From positions 121,092 through 185,091 of the forward strand of contig NZ_LQIS01000002.1 in NCBI RefSeq assembly GCF_001499905.1: a stretch of 64,000 bases of DNA. The letters run 5' to 3'. Below the pieces are notes generated by a model that was given only the letters and a program-made list of their open reading frames with translations, was not told the DNA's origin and searched no databases. This DNA is from Mycobacterium sp. GA-1285 (GTDB taxonomy: Bacteria > Actinomycetota > Actinomycetes > Mycobacteriales > Mycobacteriaceae). The position numbers and the translations under genes are program-made. Positions 18,401-27,240 of the stretch are shown here, in pieces; position 1 is the stretch's first letter, and every line of letters begins with the position of its first letter.

Positions 18401-18693
18401 GCCACCAGAACGGCGTCATCGAGGTGCCGAAGTGGCGGATCCTGCCCGACCGGTTCGGGGCCGAGGCCAACTCGCCGGTGATGGACTATCTCGGCGGGGG
18501 GCCGCTCGGCATCACCGAACTGCTGGTGCGGGCCACGACGGTGCCGACGTATCTGCACGACGACTGGTTCCGGGACTGGGGCTCGCTGCAGCAGCTCACG
18601 CCGTGGTACCCGAACGCCGCGCAGGCCCGCCTGGACCTCGGCACGGCGACGCGTAGCGGTCTGTGGAGCCCGGCGCCGCTGCGGCTGTCCTGA
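15460..18693 (+). CDS. embC: Arabinosyltransferase EmbC
   Basis: A 1077-residue GT-C enzyme close to the usual Emb length. A first membrane segment (about 12-35) is followed by a periplasmic jelly-roll, the GT-C motif GANTADDGYI with Asp281/Asp282, about a dozen more membrane segments, and a C-terminal carbohydrate-binding domain (from about 720) with WYRLPSRDD and HDDWFRDWGSL. EmbC extends the lipoarabinomannan arabinan. A low-complexity Gly/Asp/Thr-rich linker (about 785-815) is notable. It starts at GTG 15460, 11 bp after aftA. Unusually, embA does not follow directly: a 1.1-kb cassette intervenes. Confidence 0.95.
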   Translation: MVGEAGVGSNHRTVRLIAIVAGLLGALLALATPLMPVTQTTAELTWPQNGVLQSVDAPLIGYVATDLEISVPCRAAAGLAGPDAQDRTVLLSTVPKQAPKAIDRGLLIERVNDDLLVIVRNTPVVSAPLDQVLSPQCQRLTFTAHADKVTGGFVGLVQGPGRIPNEDPGEPLRGERGGYDFRPQIVGVFTDLSGPAPPGLDFSATLDTRYSTSPTLLKTLAMIIGVAMTVIALAALHLLDTADGRGVRRFLPPRWWTLRPLDGLVAAVLVWWHFVGANTADDGYILTMARVSEQAGYMANYYRWFGTPEAPFGWYYDLLALWAHVSTHSVWMRLPTLVMALACWWVISREVIPRLGHAVKQTPAAAWTAAGLFLAFWLPLNNGLRPEPIIALGILLTWCSVERGVATSRLLPVAIAIIIGALTLFSGPTGIAAVGALLVAVGPLKTIVAAHVSRFGYLALLAPILAAATVTIILIFRDQTLASEMQASAFKSAVGPSLSWFDEHIRYERLFTLSPDGSVARRFAVLTLLLALGVAIAMSLRKFKIPGTALGPSRRIIGITVISFLAMMFTPTKWTHHFGVFAGLAGSLGALAAVAVTATAMRSRRNRSVFGAAVLFAMALSFATVNGWWYVSNFGVPWSNAMPEWKFGFSTILLGLAVLALIAAAWFHFSGRDVSPPGPQRRWQRILQAPLAVATWLLVVFEVLSLTLAMIDQYPAWSVGRSNLEALAGKTCGMAQDVLVEEDPNVGMLTPIDTPVGEALGAGTAQGFSPNGIPSDVSADETMSGQGTSTNFADTDSEDDQAGNGGTEGGTTAAAGVNGSRARLPYKLDPATTPVMGSWRSGTQQPAQLRSAWYRLPSRDDTGPLLVVSAAGRFDAGEVTVQWATDEQAAADEPGGSIGFADVGAVPAWRNLRAPLTAIPPDATQIRLVASDEDLDPQHWIAVTPPRIPELRTLQDVVGSSDPVLLDWLVGLAFPCQRPFGHQNGVIEVPKWRILPDRFGAEANSPVMDYLGGGPLGITELLVRATTVPTYLHDDWFRDWGSLQQLTPWYPNAAQARLDLGTATRSGLWSPAPLRLS

Positions 18694-18716
18694 GCTTTGC
18701 GCCGCGGGCCTTAAGA

Positions 18717-18756
18717 GGTTGATCGCATGCATGTGGTACGTGGGATCAACCGGTTA
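18717..18756 (+). repeat. 40-bp hairpin-forming direct repeat, left copy
   Basis: This copy begins 24 bp after the embC stop. It matches 19781-19820 at 37 of 40 positions in the same orientation. Each copy is itself an imperfect palindrome: here GGTTGATC at the left pairs perfectly with GATCAACC at 18743-18750. The stop codon of the nuclease gene (TGA, minus strand, 18748-18746) lies inside it. Confidence 0.85.
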
Positions 18757-19708
18757 GCGGGACCGCGGGACGACACGCGGGACAGCTTCGCCGTTGACCG
18801 GCCCAGCCGCGACGACGCAGCAAGTCACCGATCAGTTGAGCGGTGCGGCATGCATCGCCGAATACGAGTCCATAGGTCAACCGGATCGTGACCACATCAG
18901 ACCGGCTCAACTCCGCGAGATCACGCAGCGCATCGCGATCGCGATCTCGCGGCGATTCGTGGAACGCGCGGCCGTCCAACTCGACCACCACCCCTTGGCG
19001 CTCGTAGTGCACATCCTGGAACGTCGACCGGCCGGTCGCGGTGCTGCGAAGCTGGCGCTCGCCTCGAGGCAGCCCGTGCGAGCGCTCGACCCGATGCAGG
19101 TAGCCACGCTCGAGCACCGAACAGGCGCCGTCGCGAAGGTCGGTGAGCATCTCCTCCAACGTGCGCCGACCCGAAACACGTCTTCGAGTTTCCAACGCCT
19201 GCAGTATCCGCTGCGGTGTGGTGCGCCTGGTGGCACACACCCGCGCCAACACGGCGAATGCGGCAGCAGTGTCCTCGTCGCGGAGTTCGCTGCTCATCAC
19301 GTCGATCAGCGCATGTTCCAGGCGAATCGCCGGCGGGCTGCGATCGAGTTCGGCGCGTTGCGCGAAGTCGGGCACGCGATGTAGCACGACTCGTGGCAGT
19401 GGCCGCAGATGGCGAGCCTCGTCGACGGCCACGTGTACGACCGTCGTCGGCGGATCGGGCAGCGCCGACGCGTGAGCCAGCGCGGCCGGCCAGAATGCCA
19501 ACACCGCGGCCCAGTGCCGCTGCGTCTGCGTGAGGCGGCCGCTGTGGCCGACGTAGACGCCGCGCTCGAGCGGTGTCAACTCCCGGCGGCGCACCAGCCT
19601 GGCGATGTCGAAATCGGTTCCCCCGGCGTCCAGTACCTGCCGACGCGCGACGACTCCGTCCTGCGACGCCGTGATGGCCTCGACACAGCCCAGATGCCAA
19701 CGGGTCAC
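18746..19708 (-). CDS. AbiEi-like wHTH plus DUF559/Vsr-type endonuclease domain protein
   Basis: A 320-residue protein when started at GTG 19708 (MTRWHLGCVEA). The N-terminal ~60 residues (ITASQDGVVARRQVLDAG then RRRELTPLERGVYVGH) resemble the AbiEi winged helix of type IV toxin-antitoxin antitoxins. The C-terminal ~110 residues resemble DUF559/Vsr PD-(D/E)XK nucleases: SVLERGYL supplies a Glu, and DVHYERQGVVVELDGRAFHE supplies the catalytic Asp...Glu-x-Asp (Glu243, Asp245), followed by RDRDRDALRDL. Such proteins are common but poorly studied in actinobacteria. Its last codons lie in the left repeat; no partner toxin gene is next to it. It is antisense to the emb operon. An in-frame extension to 19891 crosses the right repeat and is unlikely. 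Confidence 0.75.
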   Translation of the reverse strand: MTRWHLGCVEAITASQDGVVARRQVLDAGGTDFDIARLVRRRELTPLERGVYVGHSGRLTQTQRHWAAVLAFWPAALAHASALPDPPTTVVHVAVDEARHLRPLPRVVLHRVPDFAQRAELDRSPPAIRLEHALIDVMSSELRDEDTAAAFAVLARVCATRRTTPQRILQALETRRRVSGRRTLEEMLTDLRDGACSVLERGYLHRVERSHGLPRGERQLRSTATGRSTFQDVHYERQGVVVELDGRAFHESPRDRDRDALRDLAELSRSDVVTIRLTYGLVFGDACRTAQLIGDLLRRRGWAGQRRSCPACRPAVPLTG

Positions 19709-19758
19709 TCGGCTAAGCGTGAACGTGCCGGCGGGCGACGGCCAGCCCGACGCCGCGC

Positions 19759-19772
19759 GGTTGTGGATAACC
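19759..19772. promoter_or_regulatory. Palindrome containing a perfect DnaA-box sequence upstream of the nuclease gene
   Basis: GGTTGTGGATAACC has GGTT/AACC arms and contains TGTGGATAA, the reverse complement of TTATCCACA. It is 51 bp upstream of the nuclease GTG and 9 bp from the right repeat. It could be an operator, a DnaA site or chance; no cluster of boxes is present, so it is not an origin. Confidence 0.3.
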
Positions 19773-19780
19773 GCTTGACC

Positions 19781-19820
19781 GGTGGATCGCATGCACGTCG
19801 TACGTGGGATCAACCGGTTA
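19781..19820 (+). repeat. 40-bp hairpin-forming direct repeat, right copy
   Basis: It matches 18717-18756 at 37 of 40 positions (differences at offsets 4, 16 and 19). Outer arms GGTGGATC and GATCAACC pair with one mismatch, and an inner CACGT-CGT-ACGTG hairpin is perfect in this copy. It lies 79 bp upstream of the embA start codon. Confidence 0.85.
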
Positions 19821-19885
19821 AGGCGCAAGAGCAACGGCCGAGCCGCGATCGGCCGTGCGTCATCAACTCCGGCGAGCGCTTCGCC

Positions 19886-19891
19886 TACCAT
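19886..19891 (+). promoter_or_regulatory. embA: Putative -10 element (TACCAT) for a leaderless embA transcript
   Basis: TACCAT fits the TANNNT -10 motif of mycobacterial SigA promoters and is followed after eight bases by the GTG start of embA. This spacing is typical of leaderless mRNAs, and no Shine-Dalgarno sequence is seen. It would let embA-embB be expressed independently of embC despite the cassette. Confidence 0.5.
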
Positions 19892-19899
19892 CGACGCTC

Positions 19900-22800
19900 G
19901 TGCCTGCCCATCGAATCGCGCGTCTGATCGCCGTCGTGGCAGGCATCGCCGGTGTGCTGCTGTGTGGGCTGGTCCCGCTGCTGCCGGTCAAACAGGCGAC
20001 CGCGACCATCCTGTGGCCGCAGGGCGCCGGACCCGACGGGTTCGTCACCGACATCACCGCCCCGCTGGTGTCCGGCGCGCCGCAGGCCCTCGACATCTCG
20101 ATACCCTGCCAGGCCGTCGCCACCCTGCCCGATGACGGCGGCCTGGTGCTGGCGACCGTTCCGCCGGGCGGCATCGACGCGAGCCGCAACGGGCTGTTCG
20201 TTCGCGCGACCTCCGACGTGGTCGTCGTCGCGTTCCGCGACTCCGTCGCAGCGGTCGCACCGCGGCCGGCCGTGGAGGGCGGCGCCTGCAGCACGCTGCA
20301 CATCTGGGCCAACGCGGGTGAGGCCGGCGCCGACTTCATCGGACTGCCCGGGGCCGCGGGGACCCTGCCCGCCGAGGAGAAGCCGCAGGTCGCCGGCGTA
20401 TTCACCGATATGGAAGTGCCGGCGCAAGAGGGCCTGTCGGTGCGCATCGACGTCGACACGCGGTTCATCACCTCGCCCACCGCACTCAAACTCGCCGTGA
20501 TGGCGCTCGGAGTCGTGTGCGTGATCGCGTCGATCGTGGCGTTGGCGGTGTTGGACCGCCGGAGCCGCTCCGGCGGCGACATTGGGCTCCGCAGCGGCCG
20601 ACGCGTGGCGCGCGCCTGGCGGCGGTTCTGGCGCGTCGGCTTCTGGCACTGGGTGGCTGATCTGGCCGTTGTGGGCACGTTGCTGCTGTGGCACGTCATC
20701 GGCGCCCTGTCCTCGGACGACGGCTACAACCTCACCATCGCCCGAGTTTCGGCCGACGCCGGCTACACCGCGAACTACTACCGCTTCTTCGGCGCCACGG
20801 AGGCCCCGTTCGACTGGTACCAGTCCCTGCTCGCAGCGCTCGCCTCGATCAGCACCGCGGGTGTGTGGATGCGGCTGCCTGCGACGCTGGCGGCCATCGG
20901 CACCTGGCTGATCGTCAGCCGCTGCATCCTGCCCCGCCTCGGCCGTCGGCTCGCCGCCAACCGGGTGACGGTGTGGACGGCCGCAGCGGTGTTCCTGGCG
21001 GCGTGGCTGCCGTTCAACAACGGCCTGCGACCCGAGCCGCTCATCGCGTTCGGAACGGTCGCCGTGTGGGTGCTGGTGGAGAACGCCGTCGCCACCCGTC
21101 GGACGTGGCCGGCCGCGCTGGCGATCGTCGTCGCGGTGTTCAGCGTGACGCTCGCGCCGCAGGGCTTGATCGCGATCGCGCCCCTGCTGGTCGGGGCCCG
21201 CGCGGTCGTGCGCACGATCCGCGCGCGCCGTCCGGTGGACGGTGTCCTGGCGCCCCTGGCTGCGCTGCTGTCCGCGCTGGCGCTGATCTTCGTGGTGGTG
21301 TTCCGCGACCAGACCCTGGCCACCGTCGCGGAGTCGGCCCGCATCAAGTACGTCGTCGGCCCGACGATCGCGTGGTACCAGGAGTTCCTGCGCTACTACT
21401 TCCTCACCGTCGAAGACAGCGTCGACTCGTCGCTGACCCGGCGCTTCGCGGTGCTGGTGCTGTTGCTCTGTCTGTTCGGGATGCTCGCGGTGCTGCTGCG
21501 GCGCGGCGGTGTCCCCGGCATGGCGCGCGGCCCGGTGTGGCGCCTGATAGCGGCGACGGCGGTCGGCCTCCTGCTGCTGACGTTCACACCCACGAAGTGG
21601 GCCGTGCAGTTCGGCGCGTTCGCCGGGCTGGCGGGTGCGCTCGGAGCGGTGACGGCGTTCGCGTTCGGCCGCGTCGGGCTGCACAGCCGTCGCAACCTCG
21701 CGCTCTACGTCACCGCGCTGCTGTTCGTATTGGCTTGGGCGACATCGGGTATCAACGGCTGGTTCTACATCGGCAACTACGGCGTGCCGTGGTTCGACAA
21801 GCAGCCGGTGATCGCCGGTATCCCGGTGACCGGGATCTTCCTCGCGCTGGCGATCCTCACCGGCCTGCTCGCGGGGTGGCTGCACTTCCGCATGGACTAC
21901 GCGGGGCACACGGAGGTCGCCGACACCAAGCGAAACCGCGTGCTGGCCTCGACGCCGCTGCTCGTGGTCGCGGCGATCATGGTGGTGCTCGAGGTCGGCT
22001 CCATGGCCAAGGGCGCCGTGCAGCGGTACCCCGTCTACACCACCGCGAAGGCGAACTTCTCCGCACTGAAGTCGGGGCTCTCGGACGCCAGTTGCGCGAT
22101 GGCCGACGACGTGCTCGTCGAACCCGACACGAACGCCGGTCTGCTGCAACCCGTTCCGGGCCAGCGGTTCGGTGAGTACGGCCCGCTCGGCGGCGAGGAC
22201 CCGGTCGGCTTCAATCCCAACGGCGTCAGCGACACGCTCGAACCGCCCGAACCGATCACCGCCAACCCGGGCACGGTCAATTCCGACGGGTCGCCGAACG
22301 AACCGAACATCGGCATCGGTTTCGCCGCGGGCACCGGCGGCGGTTACGGACCCGTCGGGGTGAACGGTTCGAACGTGTTCCTGCCGTTCGGCCTCGACCC
22401 CGAACGCACCCCCGTGATGGGCAGCTACGACGAGAATTCCGTCGCCGCCAAGGTGACGTCGGCGTGGTACCAGCTGCCGGCACGCACACCGGACCGGCCG
22501 CTGGTCACCGTCGCGGCCGCGGGTGCGATCTGGTTCTACGAAGAGGACGGCTCGTTCAATTACGGGCAGTCGCTGAAGTTGCAGTGGGGCGTGCACCGCC
22601 CCGACGGCAGTTATCAGCCGCTGGCCGAGGTGCAACCGATCGACATCGGACCCGGGCCTCAAAAAGCTTGGCGCAACCTGCGTTTCCCGCTCGCATGGGC
22701 CCCACCGGAGGCGAACGTCGCGCGCATCGTCGCCGACGACCCCAACCTGTCCACCGACCAGTGGTTCGCGTTCACCCCGCCACGGGTCCCGGTGCTCGTC

Positions 22801-23190
22801 ACCGCGCAGCAGTTCCTCGGCTCGCAGACACCGGTGCTGATGGACATCGCAACCGCCGCGAACTTCCCCTGCCAGCACCCGTTCTCCCAGCGCCTCGGCA
22901 TCGCCCAATTGCCCGAGTACCGCATCCTTCCGAACCTCAAGCAGGTGGTCGTGTCCTCGAACCAGTGGCAATCGGCCCAGGACGGCGGCCCGTTCCTGTT
23001 CATCCAAGCGCTGTTGCGCACCTCGACCGTCCCCACCTACCTGCGTGACGACTGGTATCGGGACTGGGGTTCGATCGAGCGCTATGTCCGGGTGGTGCCC
23101 GAATCCGAGGCGCCGGACGCCGTCGTCGAACAGGGGACGGTGCGCGTCTTCGGTTGGAGCCGTAACGGACCGATCAGGGCGCTGCCATGA
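19900..23190 (+). CDS. embA: Arabinosyltransferase EmbA
   Basis: A 1096-residue GT-C membrane enzyme. [23 protein letters not shown] is the first membrane segment; [10 protein letters not shown] holds the catalytic Asp273/Asp274; [23 protein letters not shown] and the C-terminal lectin-like domain (ending NGPIRALP) are characteristic of EmbA. With EmbB it forms the heterodimer that builds the terminal hexa-arabinofuranoside of arabinogalactan. GTG 19900 is chosen because similarity to EmbA starts at HRIARL; an in-frame ATG at 19855 adds weak residues. It overlaps embB by 4 bp (ATGA). Confidence 0.95.
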   Translation: MPAHRIARLIAVVAGIAGVLLCGLVPLLPVKQATATILWPQGAGPDGFVTDITAPLVSGAPQALDISIPCQAVATLPDDGGLVLATVPPGGIDASRNGLFVRATSDVVVVAFRDSVAAVAPRPAVEGGACSTLHIWANAGEAGADFIGLPGAAGTLPAEEKPQVAGVFTDMEVPAQEGLSVRIDVDTRFITSPTALKLAVMALGVVCVIASIVALAVLDRRSRSGGDIGLRSGRRVARAWRRFWRVGFWHWVADLAVVGTLLLWHVIGALSSDDGYNLTIARVSADAGYTANYYRFFGATEAPFDWYQSLLAALASISTAGVWMRLPATLAAIGTWLIVSRCILPRLGRRLAANRVTVWTAAAVFLAAWLPFNNGLRPEPLIAFGTVAVWVLVENAVATRRTWPAALAIVVAVFSVTLAPQGLIAIAPLLVGARAVVRTIRARRPVDGVLAPLAALLSALALIFVVVFRDQTLATVAESARIKYVVGPTIAWYQEFLRYYFLTVEDSVDSSLTRRFAVLVLLLCLFGMLAVLLRRGGVPGMARGPVWRLIAATAVGLLLLTFTPTKWAVQFGAFAGLAGALGAVTAFAFGRVGLHSRRNLALYVTALLFVLAWATSGINGWFYIGNYGVPWFDKQPVIAGIPVTGIFLALAILTGLLAGWLHFRMDYAGHTEVADTKRNRVLASTPLLVVAAIMVVLEVGSMAKGAVQRYPVYTTAKANFSALKSGLSDASCAMADDVLVEPDTNAGLLQPVPGQRFGEYGPLGGEDPVGFNPNGVSDTLEPPEPITANPGTVNSDGSPNEPNIGIGFAAGTGGGYGPVGVNGSNVFLPFGLDPERTPVMGSYDENSVAAKVTSAWYQLPARTPDRPLVTVAAAGAIWFYEEDGSFNYGQSLKLQWGVHRPDGSYQPLAEVQPIDIGPGPQKAWRNLRFPLAWAPPEANVARIVADDPNLSTDQWFAFTPPRVPVLVTAQQFLGSQTPVLMDIATAANFPCQHPFSQRLGIAQLPEYRILPNLKQVVVSSNQWQSAQDGGPFLFIQALLRTSTVPTYLRDDWYRDWGSIERYVRVVPESEAPDAVVEQGTVRVFGWSRNGPIRALP

Positions 23191-26100
23191 GATCTGAGGT
23201 GAGGGTCGCCCGCTGGGTGGCGGCGATCGCGGGACTGATCGGATTCGTGCTGTCGGTGGCCACGCCCCTGCTTCCGGTGGAACAGACCACCGCGACGCTG
23301 AACTGGCCGCAACAGGACCGGCTGAACAGCGTCACGGCGCCATTTATCACACAGACGCCCGTGCGGATGTCGGTGACGGTGCCGTGCGAGGTGATCCGCA
23401 CACTGCCTCCGCGCGGCGGAATGGTGTTGGGCACCGCGCCGAAGGACGGTAAGCAGGCCGCGCTGCAGGCTCTGTTCGTCACGGTCAACCCGCAACGCGT
23501 CGACATCACCGACCGAAATGTGGTGGTGGCCAGCGTCCCTCGGGCCCGGGTGGTCGGAACCGGGCAAGCCCCGGGCTGCTCGCGCATCGAGATCACCTCC
23601 TCCGAGGAGGGCACGTTCGCGACCTTCGTCGGGCTGACCAAGCCGGACGGCTCGCCGCAGTACACCGGTTTCCCCGACCCGAACCTGCGGCCCGCGATCG
23701 TCGGCGTGTTCACCGACCTGACCGGTCCCGCCCCGCCGGGGTTGAGCCTGTCGGCAGAGATCGACACCCGGTTCACCACCGAGCCGACGCCGTTGAAGCT
23801 GACGGCGATGGTGCTGGCCATCGTGTCGACGGCGATCGCGCTGCTCGCGCTGTGGCGCCTGGACCGGATGGACGGCAGGCGGATGCGGCGGCTGATCCCG
23901 CAGCGATGGCGGACGTTCACCCCCACCGACGTCGTGGTCATCGGAGGCTTCGCGGTCTGGCACGTGATCGGCGCCAACTCCTCCGACGACGGCTACATCC
24001 TGGCCATGGCACGCGTGGCCGGTCACGCGGGCTACATGTCGAACTACTTCCGGTGGTTCGGCAGCCCCGAGGACCCGTTCGGCTGGTACTACAACCTGCT
24101 GGCGATGATGACCAGCGTCAGCGACGCCAGCATCTGGATGCGGCTGCCGGACCTGGTGTGCGGAATCGTGTGCTGGCTGTTGCTGTCTCGCGAGGTGTTG
24201 CCTCGACTCGGTCCGGCCGTTGCCGCGAGCAAGCCTGCGCTGTGGGCGGCGGGGCTGGTGCTGCTGGCGGCGTGGATGCCGTTCAACAACGGCCTGCGCC
24301 CGGAGGGCCAGATCGCCACCGGCGCGCTGATCACGTACGTGCTGATCGAGCGGGCCATCATCTCCGGACGGCTCACTCCCGCGGCGTTCGCGATCATGAC
24401 GGCGGCGTTCACGCTCGGCATCCAGCCGACGGGCCTGATCGCGGTCGCCGCGCTGCTGGCAGGCGGCCGACCGCTGCTGCGCATCCTCGTGCGTCGGCGT
24501 CAGGTGGTGGGCGTCTGGCCGCTGGTGCTGCCGCTGCTGGCCGCGGGCACGGTGATCCTGACGGTCGTGTTCTTCGACCAGACCATCGCAACGGTGTTGG
24601 AGGCCACAAGGATTCGCACCGCCATCGGCCCGAACCAGGAGTGGTACACCGAGAACCTGCGCTACTACTACCTGATCCTGCCGACGGTGGACGGGTCGCT
24701 GTCGCGTCGGTTCGGCTTCCTGATCACCGCGCTGTCGCTGTTCGCCTCGATGTTCATCCTGTTGCGGCGTGGGCGGGTGCCCGGTGTGGCGCGGGGTCCC
24801 GCGTGGCGGCTGATCGGGATCATTCTGGGCACGGTGTTCTTCCTGATGTTCACCCCCACCAAGTGGGTGCATCACTTCGGACTGTTCGCCGCGGTCGGGG
24901 CCGCGATGGCGGCGCTGGCGACCGTGCTGGTGTCGCCCGCCGTGCTGAAGTGGTCGCGCAACCGGATGGCGTTCCTGGCCGCCGTGTTGTTCGTCGTCGC
25001 ACTGTGTTTCGCGACCACCAACGGCTGGTGGTACGTGTCCAGTTACGGCGTTCCGTTCAACAACGACGAACCGGCCATCGGTGGGATCACGATCAGCACG
25101 ATCTTCTTCGCGCTGTTCGTGATCGCGGCGATATGGGCGGCGTGGCTGCACTTCTCGTCGCGAACCCGTGGAGAAGGGCGCATCGCCCGCGCGCTGACCG
25201 CGGCGCCCATCCCGGTCGTCGCGGGCTTCATGGTGATGGTTTTCGTCGGTTCGATGCTCGTCGGTGCGGTTCGCCAGTACCCCACCTATTCGAACGCGTG
25301 GGCCAACCTGCGCGCCTTCGCCGGTGGTTGCGGCCTGGCCGACGACGTGCTCGTCGAGCCCGACGCCAACGAAGGTTTCCTGACGGCGCTGCCCGGGCAG
25401 TACGGACCGTTGGGTCCGCTGGGCGGTGTCGGTCCCGTCGGGTTCACCGCCGACGGTGTGCCGGAAAAGATTGTCGCCGAGGCCATCCGGGTGAATCTGC
25501 CGATGCCCGGCACCGATTACGACTGGGACCAGCCCACCAAGCTGAAGGACCCCGGCGTCAACGGCTCCACGGTGCCGCTGCCGTACGGGCTCGACCCGAA
25601 CCGGGTGCCGTTGGCGGGCACCTATGTCGAGGGGCCCCAGCAGCAAAGCAGGTTGACGTCGGCCTGGTACGAACTACCGGCCCCCGACGACGCACATCCG
25701 CTCGTCGTGGTCACCGCCGCCGGAACCATCACCGGTGACAGCGTGTTCAACGGGCGCACCGAAGGCGAGACGGTCGAGTTGGAGTACGCGCGTCGGGGTC
25801 CGGACGGTGCGCTGCTACCCGCCGGCCGGATGGTGCCCTACGACCTCGGTCCGATCCCGTCCTGGCGCAATCTGCGCTTCCCCCGCGCGAACATTCCCAC
25901 CGACGCGATTGCCGTACGTATTGTCGCCGAAGACCTTTCGCTCACGCCGGGCGACTGGCTGGCGGTTACTCCGCCACGGGTGCCCGAACTGCGGTCGGTG
26001 CAGGAGTATGTGGGATCGGAGCAGCCGGTGCTGATGGACTGGGCCGTCGGCCTGGCGTTCCCGTGCCAGCAGCCGATGCTGCACGCCAACGGCGTCACCG

Positions 26101-26384
26101 AGATTCCGAAATTCCGCATAACTCCGGACTACAACGCCAAACGCAAGGACACCGACACGTGGCAGGACGGCCTCAACGGCGGCCTGCTGGGCATCACGGA
26201 TCTGCTGCTGCGCGCGCACGTGATGGCGACGTACCTGTCGGAGGACTGGGGTCGGGACTGGGGCTCGCTGCGCCGGTTCGAGATGACTCCTGAGGCGCAG
26301 GGGGCGACGCCGGCAACACTCGATTTCGGCACGGCCACGCGCAGCGGTCTGTACAGCCCGGGCCACATCCGCATCAAGCCGTAA
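23187..26384 (+). CDS. embB: Arabinosyltransferase EmbB (ethambutol target)
   Basis: A 1065-residue GT-C enzyme. [28 protein letters not shown] is the first membrane segment, [10 protein letters not shown] carries Asp267/Asp268, and the ethambutol-resistance-determining segment reads [22 protein letters not shown], with the methionine equivalent to M306 of M. tuberculosis intact (Met284). The C-terminal sugar-binding domain ends [12 protein letters not shown]. It partners with EmbA. The N-terminus is shorter than the M. tuberculosis protein. The ATG overlaps the embA stop. A hairpin repeat lies 7 bp after the stop. Confidence 0.95.
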   Translation: MRSEVRVARWVAAIAGLIGFVLSVATPLLPVEQTTATLNWPQQDRLNSVTAPFITQTPVRMSVTVPCEVIRTLPPRGGMVLGTAPKDGKQAALQALFVTVNPQRVDITDRNVVVASVPRARVVGTGQAPGCSRIEITSSEEGTFATFVGLTKPDGSPQYTGFPDPNLRPAIVGVFTDLTGPAPPGLSLSAEIDTRFTTEPTPLKLTAMVLAIVSTAIALLALWRLDRMDGRRMRRLIPQRWRTFTPTDVVVIGGFAVWHVIGANSSDDGYILAMARVAGHAGYMSNYFRWFGSPEDPFGWYYNLLAMMTSVSDASIWMRLPDLVCGIVCWLLLSREVLPRLGPAVAASKPALWAAGLVLLAAWMPFNNGLRPEGQIATGALITYVLIERAIISGRLTPAAFAIMTAAFTLGIQPTGLIAVAALLAGGRPLLRILVRRRQVVGVWPLVLPLLAAGTVILTVVFFDQTIATVLEATRIRTAIGPNQEWYTENLRYYYLILPTVDGSLSRRFGFLITALSLFASMFILLRRGRVPGVARGPAWRLIGIILGTVFFLMFTPTKWVHHFGLFAAVGAAMAALATVLVSPAVLKWSRNRMAFLAAVLFVVALCFATTNGWWYVSSYGVPFNNDEPAIGGITISTIFFALFVIAAIWAAWLHFSSRTRGEGRIARALTAAPIPVVAGFMVMVFVGSMLVGAVRQYPTYSNAWANLRAFAGGCGLADDVLVEPDANEGFLTALPGQYGPLGPLGGVGPVGFTADGVPEKIVAEAIRVNLPMPGTDYDWDQPTKLKDPGVNGSTVPLPYGLDPNRVPLAGTYVEGPQQQSRLTSAWYELPAPDDAHPLVVVTAAGTITGDSVFNGRTEGETVELEYARRGPDGALLPAGRMVPYDLGPIPSWRNLRFPRANIPTDAIAVRIVAEDLSLTPGDWLAVTPPRVPELRSVQEYVGSEQPVLMDWAVGLAFPCQQPMLHANGVTEIPKFRITPDYNAKRKDTDTWQDGLNGGLLGITDLLLRAHVMATYLSEDWGRDWGSLRRFEMTPEAQGATPATLDFGTATRSGLYSPGHIRIKP

Positions 26385-26391
26385 CCAACCG

Positions 26392-26425
26392 CCGCGAGCG
26401 TGCGAGCCTGCACACGACACGCCGC
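26392..26425 (+). repeat. 34-bp hairpin element just after embB
   Basis: It begins 7 bp after the embB stop. GCGaGCGTG pairs with CACGCCGC (eight pairs, one bulged A) across a 15-base loop. The same element, 32 of 34 identical, lies 11 bp after the accD4 stop on the other strand, in the same orientation relative to its gene; both differences fall in the loop. It probably acts as an RNA 3'-end or terminator-like structure. Confidence 0.65.
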
Positions 26426-26436
26426 TAGATCAAACC

Positions 26437-26496
26437 ACTTTGCGCACGCTCGGCAGCGACTTTGCGCACGCTCGGCAGCGACTTCGCGCAGGGTCG
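26437..26496 (+). repeat. 22-bp tandem repeat (two perfect units plus a degenerate third)
   Basis: Units at 26437-26458 and 26459-26480 are identical, each beginning ACTTTGCGCACGCTCGG. A partial third copy (ACTTCGCGCAGGGTCG) follows, running up to the stop codon of the UsfY-like gene. Together with the hairpin upstream this makes a repeat-rich junction between convergent genes. The core GCGCACGCTCG echoes the hairpin element. Confidence 0.75.
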
Positions 26497-26499
26497 TCC

Positions 26500-26796
26500 T
26501 CAGCCGATTGTCCCGCGTCCGCTTGCGTCCCAGTGCTTCTCGAGGCGAAGCACGCGGCGGTTCTCGACGACGATCCACAGTGCACCGGCGAGCGCGGCCA
26601 GTACGGCGATGAGCACCGTCGAGCCGAGCCACTCGTAGTGTCCATACGCCGCGACGGCGACCGTAGCGATCATCGCCGCCGCCGACAGCGCCAGCAGGAT
26701 CAAGCCGGGCCAGTAGAAGTTGTCCTTCATGAAGATGCCGGCGTGGGGTTGCGTGGTCCGATGGTGATCCGTCGGATCGTGATGCGTGGTTCCCAT
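26500..26796 (-). CDS. UsfY-like small membrane protein
   Basis: A 98-residue protein: MGTTHHDPTDHHRTTQPHAG, then two membrane segments (about 28-50 and 56-76), then a basic tail with ENRRVLRLEKHWD. The DPxDHxRTTxPxAG N-terminus resembles UsfY of the mycobacterial sigF neighbourhood, of unknown function. ATG 26796 is preferred because GGGAG lies five bases upstream; a GTG one codon earlier is possible. It lies 13 bp downstream of the holin-like gene on the same strand. Confidence 0.6.
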   Translation of the reverse strand: MGTTHHDPTDHHRTTQPHAGIFMKDNFYWPGLILLALSAAAMIATVAVAAYGHYEWLGSTVLIAVLAALAGALWIVVENRRVLRLEKHWDASGRGTIG

Positions 26797-26809
26797 CACA
26801 ACTCCCTTG

Positions 26810-27193
26810 TCAGGTTTGGTCGATACGCTCGCGAGCCAGCATCTCGGGCAGGCTGATGGCGCCGATGGTCGTCACCAGCCACACCAACAGCGTCGTGGTC
26901 AACCACGCCGCGAACCCGTTGACGGTCAGCCCATGGGTCAGCGCGGCGGCGACCGCCAGCCCGAGAAGGGTCAGCGCCAACCCTGCGCCGCCGAGCAGAA
27001 GCGACGCATAGTCATGCGGCAGCTTCAGCAGGACCAGCGACGTCAGCGCCTGGCCAACCGAGAACACCAGCACGGCGACGACGAAGGCCGGCACGGTCAC
27101 GGACACTCCCGGCACCACCCAGGCCGCCACCAGTAGTCCGACGGCCCAGGAGCCCAGCAGCGCGATGGCGCGCACCAGGACTTGCCTGTCCAT
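26810..27193 (-). CDS. Small four-TM membrane protein, phage-holin-like family
   Basis: A 127-residue protein with four evenly spaced membrane segments: SWAVGLLVAAWVVPGVSV, FVVAVLVFSVGQALTSLVLL, ASLLLGGAGLALTLLGLAVAAAL and FAAWLTTTLLVWLVTTIGAI. Size and topology match the mycobacterial '4-TMS phage holin' superfamily, which is chromosomal and not evidence of a prophage. The start is at MDRQVLVRAI (27193); a 40-residue extension lacks features. Function unknown; probably co-transcribed with the UsfY-like gene. Confidence 0.65.
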   Translation of the reverse strand: MDRQVLVRAIALLGSWAVGLLVAAWVVPGVSVTVPAFVVAVLVFSVGQALTSLVLLKLPHDYASLLLGGAGLALTLLGLAVAAALTHGLTVNGFAAWLTTTLLVWLVTTIGAISLPEMLARERIDQT

Positions 27194-27240
27194 AGCGTCA
27201 AGCGTAGGCCGCCGTTCGACCGCTGGGAAGGCCCAGCCGA

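Larger units (their letters stand above)
18717..19820. mobile_element. Putative 1.1-kb nuclease cassette inserted between embC and embA
   Basis: The unit consists of one minus-strand AbiEi/DUF559-type nuclease gene bounded by two 40-bp direct repeats, each able to form a hairpin. It separates embC from embA, which are adjacent in the mycobacterial genomes I recall. The repeats are too long for a transposon target duplication and there is no transposase. Site-specific insertion, or a palindromic-repeat element with its own endonuclease, would fit. Mobility is inference from position and repeat structure. Confidence 0.5.

Noticed and set aside
19759..19772. Replication origin, from the DnaA-box sequence
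   Set aside because: There is a single box, no AT-rich unwinding region, and no dnaA/dnaN genes.
19885..23007. 1040-codon open frame antisense to embA
   Set aside because: Its translation is dominated by Arg, Gln, His and Gly and has no family motif. It mirrors GC-rich codon use of embA on the other strand. The same applies to 23082-25646 opposite embB and 15445-16812 opposite embC.
26810..27193. Prophage remnant, from the holin-like protein
   Set aside because: No other phage genes are nearby, and small four-TM proteins of this family are ordinary chromosomal genes in mycobacteria.
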